This document shows positions 1-6,862 of a DNA stretch of 17,107 nucleotides, one piece after another. Within the stretch, counting starts at the first letter, position 1. The number at the start of each line of letters is the position of its first letter. This DNA is from Thermoleophilia bacterium UBA6103 (GTDB lineage: Bacteria; Actinomycetota; Thermoleophilia; UBA2241). A program made the translations under genes and the position numbers. Location of the stretch: assembly GCA_002423545.1 (NCBI GenBank), contig DIWP01000027.1, forward strand, positions 7,936 to 25,042, written 5' to 3'. The notes under the pieces were generated by a model that saw only the letters and a program-made list of their open reading frames with translations, made no database searches and was not told the DNA's origin.

Positions 1-1905
1 CACTACGCCGCCGGCAAGATCCCCGGCGGTTTCATCAAGCGCGAGTCGCGTCCGAGCGAGAAGGCCATCCTGGCCGCGCGCCAGATCGACCGGCCCATCC
101 GGCCGCTGTTCCCCAAGGGCTTCATGAACGAGGTCCACGTCGTGGCCACCGTGCTGTCGGTCGATCACGAGCATGCTCACGACGTGCTGGCCATGATCGG
201 CGCCTCGGCGGCGCTGACCATCAGCGACATCCCCTTCAACGGCCCGCTCGGCGCCGTCCGTGTGGCGCTGGTCGACGGGCAGCTGGTGGTCAACCCGGCC
301 ATGGAAGACGCCGATGCCAGCCCGCTCGACCTCGTGGTCAGCGGCTCGGCCGAGGCCATCGTCATGGTCGAGGCCGGGGCTCAGGAGGTCTCCGAGGAGA
401 TCATCCTCAAGGGCCTCGAGCTGGCTCACACAGAGATCAAGAAGCTCGTCGACCTCCAGCTCGAGCTGCAGAAGATGCTGGGCAAGGAGAAGTGGGTCGT
501 GGAGCCGGTCGCGGTCGACGAGGGCGTCCTGGCCGAGGTCACGTCGCGCTACGCCGGCGAGCTGGACCGTGTCACGAGCATCGAGGCCAAGCTCGAGCGG
601 CAGGAGGCCACGCTGGCCCTGCGCACCGCGATGCTCGAGGAGCTCGGTGGGGAAGAGGCCGACGCCGAACGGCTGGCAGAGCTGCGACGCGCCTTCGCGA
701 AGCTCGAGAAGGACACGATCAGGCGCCGCATCGCCGTCGAGAAGCGTCGGCCGGACGGCCGCTCCACCGACGAGATCCGCCGCATCACCTGCGAGGTCGG
801 CGTCATCCCGCGCACCCACGGCAGCGCTCTCTTCACACGCGGCGAGACGCAGGCGCTCACGCTGACGACCCTTGGAGCCTCCGGCGAGCAGCAGCGCATC
901 GACGACATCAGCAGCGAAGATTCCAAGCGCTACATGCATCACTACAACTTCCCGCCGTTCTCGGTCGGCGAGACCGGCTTCATGCGCGGCCCGAAGCGCC
1001 GCGACATCGGTCACGGCGCCCTTGCCGAGCGCGCCCTGCGCCCGATGATCCCGGCCGAGGAGGAGTTCCCCTACACGCTCCGGCTGGTCTCGGAGATCCT
1101 CGAGAGCAACGGATCCTCGTCGATGGCCAGCGTCTGCGGCTCCACGCTGAGCCTCATGGACGCCGGCGTGCCGATCAAGGCGCCGGTCGCCGGCATCGCC
1201 ATGGGCCTCATCAAGGAAGGCGACGACTACGTCGTGCTCACCGACATCGCCGGCGTCGAGGACCATCTCGGAGACATGGACTTCAAGGTCGCCGGCACCG
1301 CTACCGGCATCACGGCGTTGCAGATGGACATCAAGATCGGCGGCGTGACGTTCGAGATCCTCCGCGAGGCGCTCGAGCAGGCCAGGCGCGGCCGGCTCTT
1401 CATCCTCGACAAGATGCTCGAGACGCTGCCGGAGCCGCGTCCGGAGCTCTCGCAGTATGCCCCGCGCATCTTCGCGATCCAGATCAACCCCGATCAGATC
1501 GGCCTCATCATCGGCAAGGGCGGCGAGACCATCCGCGGCATGACCGAGGAGTTCGACGTCAGCATCGACATCGAGGACGACGGCACGGTCTTCATCTGCG
1601 CTCCGGACAACACTGCCGCGCAGGCCGTCATCGACCGCATCACCTCGATGACCAAGGACATCGAAGTCGGCGACATCTACACCGGACGCGTGGTGAAGAC
1701 CACCACCTTCGGTGCGTTCGTGGAGCTCAAGAAGGGCACCGACGGTCTCATCCACATCTCGCAGCTGGGCAAGAAGGGACGCGTCGAGAAGGTCGAGGAC
1801 GTCCTCAACCGCGGCGACACGGTCACGGTGGAAGTCGTCGAGGTCGACAAGGCCCGCGGCCGCATCGGCCTCAAGCCGCTCAAGCTGCCCGACAGCAGCG
1901 GGTGA
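1..1905 (+). CDS. pnp: Polyribonucleotide nucleotidyltransferase (PNPase), 5' end outside window
   Basis: PNPase is a trimeric 3'-to-5' phosphorolytic exoribonuclease of mRNA decay that releases nucleoside diphosphates. The frame is open from base 1 (the peptide begins HYAAGKIPGGF), so 634 residues are visible. Aligning catalytic residues with the E. coli enzyme suggests about 65 N-terminal residues are missing. Domains in the fragment: the rest of the first RNase PH domain, a helical linker (about 160-245), the second RNase PH domain (about 250-465), a KH domain with GLIIGKGGETI at 501-511, and an S1 domain starting GDIYTGRVV at 557. The E. coli active-site residues D486, D492 and K494 correspond to D421, D427 and K429 in EDHLGDMDFK, so the enzyme looks active. 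An M16 peptidase follows 13 bases after the stop, as mlpA follows pnpA closely in Bacillus. The internal ATG at 124 is not the true start, because conserved sequence extends upstream of it. Confidence 0.97.
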   Translation, partial: HYAAGKIPGGFIKRESRPSEKAILAARQIDRPIRPLFPKGFMNEVHVVATVLSVDHEHAHDVLAMIGASAALTISDIPFNGPLGAVRVALVDGQLVVNPAMEDADASPLDLVVSGSAEAIVMVEAGAQEVSEEIILKGLELAHTEIKKLVDLQLELQKMLGKEKWVVEPVAVDEGVLAEVTSRYAGELDRVTSIEAKLERQEATLALRTAMLEELGGEEADAERLAELRRAFAKLEKDTIRRRIAVEKRRPDGRSTDEIRRITCEVGVIPRTHGSALFTRGETQALTLTTLGASGEQQRIDDISSEDSKRYMHHYNFPPFSVGETGFMRGPKRRDIGHGALAERALRPMIPAEEEFPYTLRLVSEILESNGSSSMASVCGSTLSLMDAGVPIKAPVAGIAMGLIKEGDDYVVLTDIAGVEDHLGDMDFKVAGTATGITALQMDIKIGGVTFEILREALEQARRGRLFILDKMLETLPEPRPELSQYAPRIFAIQINPDQIGLIIGKGGETIRGMTEEFDVSIDIEDDGTVFICAPDNTAAQAVIDRITSMTKDIEVGDIYTGRVVKTTTFGAFVELKKGTDGLIHISQLGKKGRVEKVEDVLNRGDTVTVEVVEVDKARGRIGLKPLKLPDSSG

Positions 1906-1918
1906 TCCGCAGAACGGG

Positions 1919-3193
1919 GTGACCGGCGCCTTCCACGTCTCCGACCTCTCGCGCGGCCTGCGGGTCGCCAGCGAGCGCATGGACGGTGTCCGGTCGGTCG
2001 CGCTCGGGATCTGGATACGCTCTGGAGCGCGCTCCGAGCCCGACGAGAAGGCCGGTATCTCGCACTTCATCGAGCACCTGCTGTTCAAGGGCTCGCAGAG
2101 CTACACGGCCTGGGACATCGCCCGCATCTTCGACGAGATGGGCGGTGAGCCGAACGCCGCCACGTCCAAGGAGCACACCGTCGTCTATGCACGATTCCTC
2201 GACGAGGACCTCGAGGAGGCGTGCCGGGTCATGGCCGAGATGGTCGTGCGACCCTCGTTCGCCAACATCGACGCCGAGCGCGAGGTGGTGCTCGAAGAAG
2301 TGGCGATGTACGAGGACTCGCCGCCCGAGCTGATCCACGACCTGCTGACGGCGACCGTGTTCGGCGACCACCCGCTGGGGCGGCCGGTGATCGGTCGCTG
2401 CGACACGCTCAAGACACAGGATGCCGCTGCCGTGCGCGACTATCACAGCCGGCATTACGTGGCCCCGGCGGTGGTGATCGCGGGTGCCGGCAACGTCGAA
2501 CACGATCATCTCTGCACCCTTGCCGGCGAGCTCTTCGGCGCCCTGCCGCCGGAGCTGCCGCACGATGTGCCGCCGAGCGAGCCGCCCGATCGTCATGTCG
2601 CCGAGTTCACCCAGAAGGACACCGAGCAGTTCCACGTCTGCCTCGGCGGCCGCTCGCTGCGCCGCGACGACCCGCGGCGTCACGCGCTCTTCGTAGTCGA
2701 CACGCTGCTGGGCGGCTCCTGGAGCTCGCGCCTCTTCCAGGAGGTGCGCGACGAACGCGGTCTGGCCTACTCCGTGTACTCGTACACGTCGCTCTACTCC
2801 GACACCGGGCTCACCGGCGTTTACTTCGGATCGCGGGAAGAGGCCGTCGGCGAGGCGATGTCGGTGATCCTCGACGAACTGCGCGACATCTGCGCCGACG
2901 TCCCCGACGACGAAGTGCTGCGCGCCAAGAAGCATCTGAAGGGTCAGCTCGTCCTGAGCATGGAGAGCCCGCACAGCCGCATGCAGGCACTGGGGCGCGC
3001 GGTGCTCTTCGATCTCCCGGTGCTGACCCTCGACGAGATGCTGACCCGCATCGACAACGTCACGCGCGACGACGTGCACGAGGTCGCGCGCAGCTTCTAC
3101 GACCCCGACCAGTGGTCGGTCGCCTGCATCGGCCCCCGGGTCGATCCGTTCCGCCGGATCGTCGGCGGATTCGACTGGCGGGAGGCGCCGTGA
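1919..3193 (+). CDS. M16 family zinc metallopeptidase (insulinase/processing peptidase-like)
   Basis: This 424-residue protein has the usual length of bacterial M16B peptidases related to Bacillus MlpA/YmxG. The inverted zinc motif HFIEH is present (H49, E52, H53). A downstream glutamate pair (E126, E127) in REVVLEEVAMYED sits where the third zinc ligand of the family lies. The second-half motif ERGLAYSVYS is also intact, so an active peptidase is expected. Its substrate is unknown. There is no signal peptide, suggesting a cytoplasmic location. I chose the GTG at 1919 because the conserved N-terminal segment (LSRGLRVASE, then the vRSVALGIW strand) begins just after it and the reading frame further upstream lies inside pnp. 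No good Shine-Dalgarno sequence precedes it, so translation may depend on coupling to pnp, whose stop is 13 bases upstream. It overlaps dapB by four bases (GTGA). Confidence 0.93.
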   Translation: MTGAFHVSDLSRGLRVASERMDGVRSVALGIWIRSGARSEPDEKAGISHFIEHLLFKGSQSYTAWDIARIFDEMGGEPNAATSKEHTVVYARFLDEDLEEACRVMAEMVVRPSFANIDAEREVVLEEVAMYEDSPPELIHDLLTATVFGDHPLGRPVIGRCDTLKTQDAAAVRDYHSRHYVAPAVVIAGAGNVEHDHLCTLAGELFGALPPELPHDVPPSEPPDRHVAEFTQKDTEQFHVCLGGRSLRRDDPRRHALFVVDTLLGGSWSSRLFQEVRDERGLAYSVYSYTSLYSDTGLTGVYFGSREEAVGEAMSVILDELRDICADVPDDEVLRAKKHLKGQLVLSMESPHSRMQALGRAVLFDLPVLTLDEMLTRIDNVTRDDVHEVARSFYDPDQWSVACIGPRVDPFRRIVGGFDWREAP

Positions 3194-4017
3194 GCACCTC
3201 GGCGCTGCGCGTCACGGTGGTCGGAGCTGCCGGTCGCATGGGCGCTCTCACCGCCGCCACGGTCGCGGCCCAGGACGACATGCGGCTGGCGGCGCTCGTC
3301 GACGCTCGCTGGACGGTCGGCGCCGGCGGCGGACCGACTGCCGAGCCGGACCTCGATCCGACGGCGCCGCCGTGCTTCACCACGGTCGCCGCGGCACTGA
3401 CAGCCGTCCAGACGGATGTGGTCGTCGACTTCACCGTGCCCGACTCGGTCTACGAGAACGTGCGGGCCGTCCTGGAAGCCGGGCTGGCGGCTGTCGTCGG
3501 CACCACCGGCCTCTCGCAGGAGCGTGTCGCGGCGCTCGAGAGGGTGCGCAGCGAGCACGACGCCCACCTCTTCATCGCTCCCAACTTCGCCCTCGGCGCC
3601 GTCCTGCTGATGCGTTTCGCGGCCGACGCCTCCAGGTACTTCAGCGCCGCCGAGATCGTCGAGCTCCATCACCCGGCCAAGCTCGACGCGCCGTCGGGTA
3701 CCGCACTCCGGACGGCACGACTCATGCGCGAAGCCCCCGGCTCGCTGCTGGCCGCGCCCAGCCGCGCGGGTGACGTCGCCGCGGCCGTGGGTCCTCCCTC
3801 GCGGGGCCTCGATGCCGACGGCATAGCGATCCACAGTGTCCGCCTGCCGGGGCTGGTGGCCCATCAGGAGGTCCTGTTCGGCGGCACCGGCGAGACGCTG
3901 AGCGTCCGCCACGACTCGGTCTCACGGGAGTCGTTCATGGCCGGTGTCATGCTGGCGGTCCGGCGCGTACGGGAGCTGCCGGAGACCGTGGTAGGGTTGG
4001 AACACCTCATGGCGTGA
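3190..4017 (+). CDS. dapB: 4-hydroxy-tetrahydrodipicolinate reductase
   Basis: DapB performs the NAD(P)H-dependent reduction after DapA in the diaminopimelate/lysine pathway, supplying peptidoglycan cross-link precursors in the cytoplasm. The 275-residue product has the nucleotide-binding loop GAAGRMG (12-18). Its catalytic signature runs from E158 to A172 and includes the H160-H161 pair, K164 and the DAPSGTA segment; the H/K pair matches E. coli H159/K163. A late substrate-domain motif HQEVLFGGTGETL is also present. D38 at the end of the second strand would fit NADH acceptance, which is inference. The GTG at 3190 overlaps the stop of the M16 gene as GTGA, and GGAGG at 3181-3185 lies four bases upstream. 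dapA follows after 57 bases. The Bacillus neighbours asd and dapG are absent from this interval. Confidence 0.96.
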   Translation: MSTSALRVTVVGAAGRMGALTAATVAAQDDMRLAALVDARWTVGAGGGPTAEPDLDPTAPPCFTTVAAALTAVQTDVVVDFTVPDSVYENVRAVLEAGLAAVVGTTGLSQERVAALERVRSEHDAHLFIAPNFALGAVLLMRFAADASRYFSAAEIVELHHPAKLDAPSGTALRTARLMREAPGSLLAAPSRAGDVAAAVGPPSRGLDADGIAIHSVRLPGLVAHQEVLFGGTGETLSVRHDSVSRESFMAGVMLAVRRVRELPETVVGLEHLMA

Positions 4018-4061
4018 CCCGCTCGTCCCGGGTCAGGCTGTGCTTGTCAAGAAGTCCGTCC

Positions 4062-4068
4062 GGGAGAG
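4062..4068 (+). promoter_or_regulatory. Ribosome binding site of dapA
   Basis: A GGGAGAG run lies six bases before the ATG at 4075 and supports that start. No convincing promoter is visible in the 57-base dapB-dapA gap, so the two genes are probably co-transcribed. Confidence 0.6.
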
Positions 4069-4074
4069 ATCGCG

Positions 4075-4953
4075 ATGAGACAGTCCCTCGGCACCATCCT
4101 CACAGCGATGGTCACCCCGTTCGACGCCGACCTGTCTCTCGACGAAGCCGCCTTGGCGGCGCTGGCCGACCAGCTGCTCGATCACGGCTCTGACGGCCTT
4201 GTCGTCGCCGGCACTACCGGCGAGTCGCCGACGCTCACCGACGACGAAAAGGAGCGCATGTTCCGCTGCGTCGTCGAGGTGGCGCGGGGGAGAGGGTCGG
4301 TGATCGCCGGTACCGGGTCCAACGACACCGCCCACAGCGTGCACCTCACCAGGCGCGCCGAGGCCGCCGGCGTCGACGCCGTCCTGGTCGTGACGCCGTA
4401 CTACAACAAGCCGCCCCGCGCCGGCCTGCTCGAGCATTTCCGGACCGTGGCAGCTGCGACCTCTCTGCCGCTCATCATCTACAACATCCCGTCGCGCTGT
4501 GTGACCAACCTGCCACCGGAGTTGCTGGCCGAGCTGGCCGGCGTCGAGAACATCGTCGCCGTCAAGCAGGCCAACTGCGACCTCGACGAGTCGCGGCGGC
4601 TGCGGGAACTCTGCGACCTCGGGCTCTACGCGGGCAACGACGACATGCTGTTCGACATCGTCGCCATGGGCGGCTGGGGCGGCATCTGCGTGTCCAGCCA
4701 TCTTGTCGGCGAGCGCATGCACCAGGTGGCCGACATGGCGGCCGCGGGACGCCTGGAGGAGGCGCGGACGCTCGACGACGCCCTCATGCCGCTGTACAGG
4801 GCGCTCTTCGCCACCACCAACCCTATCCTCGTCAAGGCGGCCCTCGGCATGTCCGGCTGTCCGGTCGGTGGCCTGCGTCTGCCGCTCGTGGAGGCCTCGG
4901 ACGAGGAAGGAGCCGCGCTGCGCCTGGTTCTGGCGCAGCATCACCTCGTATGA
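4075..4953 (+). CDS. dapA: 4-hydroxy-tetrahydrodipicolinate synthase
   Basis: DapA condenses pyruvate with aspartate semialdehyde, the committed step to diaminopimelate and lysine. The 292-residue protein is a class I aldolase TIM barrel of normal length. All E. coli active-site residues are found at a constant offset of +3: T47 in GTTGES, Y110 in YYNKPP, Y136 in IYNIPSR, and the Schiff-base lysine K164 in VAVKQAN. The arginine of IPSR, which binds the aspartate semialdehyde carboxylate, is also conserved. This argues for true DapA over related N-acetylneuraminate lyase or KDG aldolase members. Position directly after dapB and upstream of rnj matches the dapA-RNase J pairing known from Bacillus. 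Confidence 0.96.
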   Translation: MRQSLGTILTAMVTPFDADLSLDEAALAALADQLLDHGSDGLVVAGTTGESPTLTDDEKERMFRCVVEVARGRGSVIAGTGSNDTAHSVHLTRRAEAAGVDAVLVVTPYYNKPPRAGLLEHFRTVAAATSLPLIIYNIPSRCVTNLPPELLAELAGVENIVAVKQANCDLDESRRLRELCDLGLYAGNDDMLFDIVAMGGWGGICVSSHLVGERMHQVADMAAAGRLEEARTLDDALMPLYRALFATTNPILVKAALGMSGCPVGGLRLPLVEASDEEGAALRLVLAQHHLV

Positions 4954-5097
4954 CGTCGGTAGGGGCGCGCGGAGCCGCGACATGCCGGACAGCTTCCGGA
5001 TCGTTCACGCCTGCGCCGACGGCTCAGCCGTACGCCGGGACGCACCGGGGCGGCGTGTGGCGACGGTACTGAAGGGCCGTCGACCGCGAGACCATTC

Positions 5098-5104
5098 AGG
5101 AGGT
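5098..5104 (+). promoter_or_regulatory. Strong Shine-Dalgarno sequence deciding the rnj start
   Basis: AGGAGGT lies nine bases before the GTG at 5114. It is among the best matches to the anti-Shine-Dalgarno sequence in the window, and it favours this start over the in-frame ATG at 4982. Confidence 0.75.
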
Positions 5105-5113
5105 CGTCCACAC

Positions 5114-6778
5114 GTGACAGAGCACACGGTGCGCATCATCCCGCTCGGCGGGATGGGAGAGATCGGCAAGAACATGACGCTCCTGGAGAGCGACGGCAAG
5201 GTCCTGGTCATCGACTGTGGCCTCGCCTTTCCGCGCGACGAGATGCCGGGCATCGATCTGGTACTGCCCGACTTCAGCTACCTGCTGAGCCGCGCCGACG
5301 ATGTGCTCGGCATCGTCATCACCCACGGGCACGAAGACCACTTCGGGGCCGTGCCGTTCGTCCTGCGCAAGCTCTCGGTACCCGTCTACGCCACACGGCT
5401 GACCCTGGGGCTTGCCAAATCCAAGCTCGACGAGCACGGCCTGCTACGCGTCGCCGACCTGCGCGAGATAGACGCCGACTCCGTGCTCGACCTGGGGCCG
5501 TTCCGGGTGCGCTTCGCGGCCGTCACCCACAGCGTCCCCGACGCTCTCGCGATCCTGGTCGAGACGCCTCTGGGAACGATCGTGCACTCCGGCGACTACA
5601 AGTTCGACCACACGCCGATCGACGGGCGCATCACGCAGATCGACCGCCTGGCGGCCCTCGGCGAGCGCGGCACTCTGGCGCTGCTGGCCGACTCGACGAA
5701 CGTCGAGGTAGAGGGCTCGACCGCGTCCGAGAGTCAGGTGGGTCACGCGTTCCACCAGATCTTCGCGGAGGCCGAGGGCCGGGTGATCATGGCGAGTTTC
5801 GCGAGCCACATCCATCGCATCCAACAGGCGGTCCGCATCGCGCACCTGCACGGCCGCAAGTTTGCCGTCGCCGGCCGCTCGATGGTCAAGAACGTGAACA
5901 TCGCCCGCAACCTCGGCTACCTGACGGTGCCCGAGGGAGCCATGATCCGCCTCGCGGACATCGACGACTACGAGCCCTGGGAGCTGCTGATCCTGACCAC
6001 CGGCAGCCAGGGCGAGCCGCTTTCGGCACTGACCCGCATGGCCTACGATGATCATCCTCAGGTGGCGCTGCGACCCGGGGACACCGTCGTGATGTCGGCC
6101 AAGCCGGTCCCCGGCAACGAGGTCAGCGTGATGAACACCATCAACCGCCTGCTCAAGAGCGGTGCCAAGGTCATCTACGGCGCCTCGACCGGTGTCCACG
6201 TGTCCGGCCATGCCGCCCGCGAGGACGCGCGGATGCTGATCAACCTCGTGAAACCGCGCGTGTTCGTGCCGGTCCATGGGGAGTATCGTCACCAGCACCT
6301 GCACGCCGAGCTGGCGCGGCAGGTCGGGATCCCCGACGAGCGCATCTTCATCCTCGACAACGGCGACGTGCTGGAGATCACCGCGTCGACCGCGGCCGTC
6401 GTCGACGCTGTACGGGCCGGGATGATGTTCGTCGACGGGCTCGAGGTCGGCGACGCCGATCACGTCGTGATGAGAGACCGCCAGCGCCTCTCCGAGGACG
6501 GCCTCATCATCGCTGTGGTGACGGTCAGCGTGCAGACCGGCGAGATCGTCGGCCAGCCGGAGCTGATCGCCCGCGGCATGCTCTACGACGAGGAGCGACA
6601 GGCCGAGCTGCTCGACGAAGCCCGCGACGTCCTCATGGAGCGCCTGCAGGAGGCCGCCGACGAGCACGTCACCGGTCAGCGGCTGCTGCAGGAAGACATC
6701 GGTGAGGTGCTGTCACGCTTCATCCGCAAGAGAGTGCGCCGGTCGCCGCTGATCCTGCCGGTGGTGGTCGAGGTCTGA
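5114..6778 (+). CDS. rnj: Ribonuclease J
   Basis: RNase J is a metallo-beta-lactamase/beta-CASP nuclease with 5'-to-3' exonuclease and endonuclease activity in mRNA decay and rRNA maturation. From GTG 5114 it is 554 residues, the normal family length. The N-terminal PLGGMGEIGKNM is typical. The metal-binding set is complete: H71, H73, D75 and H76 in HGHEDH, H158 with D161 in HSGDYKFD, and H388 in PVHGEYRH. The beta-CASP insert (about 215-365) and a C-terminal domain ending in a basic segment (RKRVRRSP) are present. The 160-base gap after dapA holds no clear promoter. An in-frame ATG at 4982, preceded by GGAG, would add 44 arginine-rich residues. I prefer 5114 for its stronger ribosome binding site and because family homology begins there. 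Confidence 0.95.
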   Translation: MTEHTVRIIPLGGMGEIGKNMTLLESDGKVLVIDCGLAFPRDEMPGIDLVLPDFSYLLSRADDVLGIVITHGHEDHFGAVPFVLRKLSVPVYATRLTLGLAKSKLDEHGLLRVADLREIDADSVLDLGPFRVRFAAVTHSVPDALAILVETPLGTIVHSGDYKFDHTPIDGRITQIDRLAALGERGTLALLADSTNVEVEGSTASESQVGHAFHQIFAEAEGRVIMASFASHIHRIQQAVRIAHLHGRKFAVAGRSMVKNVNIARNLGYLTVPEGAMIRLADIDDYEPWELLILTTGSQGEPLSALTRMAYDDHPQVALRPGDTVVMSAKPVPGNEVSVMNTINRLLKSGAKVIYGASTGVHVSGHAAREDARMLINLVKPRVFVPVHGEYRHQHLHAELARQVGIPDERIFILDNGDVLEITASTAAVVDAVRAGMMFVDGLEVGDADHVVMRDRQRLSEDGLIIAVVTVSVQTGEIVGQPELIARGMLYDEERQAELLDEARDVLMERLQEAADEHVTGQRLLQEDIGEVLSRFIRKRVRRSPLILPVVVEV

Positions 6779-6836
6779 GGGGAGCGGTGCGGCCGCCCAC
6801 AGCGGTCGTCGCTCGGCGCCTCGGCAAGGTTTCGCG

Positions 6837-6855
6837 CTCAGGCGTCGAACCTGAG
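6837..6855 (+). promoter_or_regulatory. Hairpin overlapping the ftsK ribosome binding site
   Basis: CTCAGG (6837-6842) is complementary to CCTGAG (6850-6855) across a seven-base loop. The 3' arm covers the start of the weak GAGAG Shine-Dalgarno (6853-6857) before the ATG at 6863. It could damp ftsK translation, but a six-bp hairpin in GC-rich DNA can also arise by chance. Confidence 0.3.
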
Positions 6856-6862
6856 AGACGAC

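Noticed and set aside
1880..3079. Long minus-strand open frames opposite the M16 gene, rnj, ftsK, rimO, cinA and recA
   Set aside because: They mirror high-GC coding genes, have no family motifs or ribosome binding sites, and lie opposite strongly conserved proteins.
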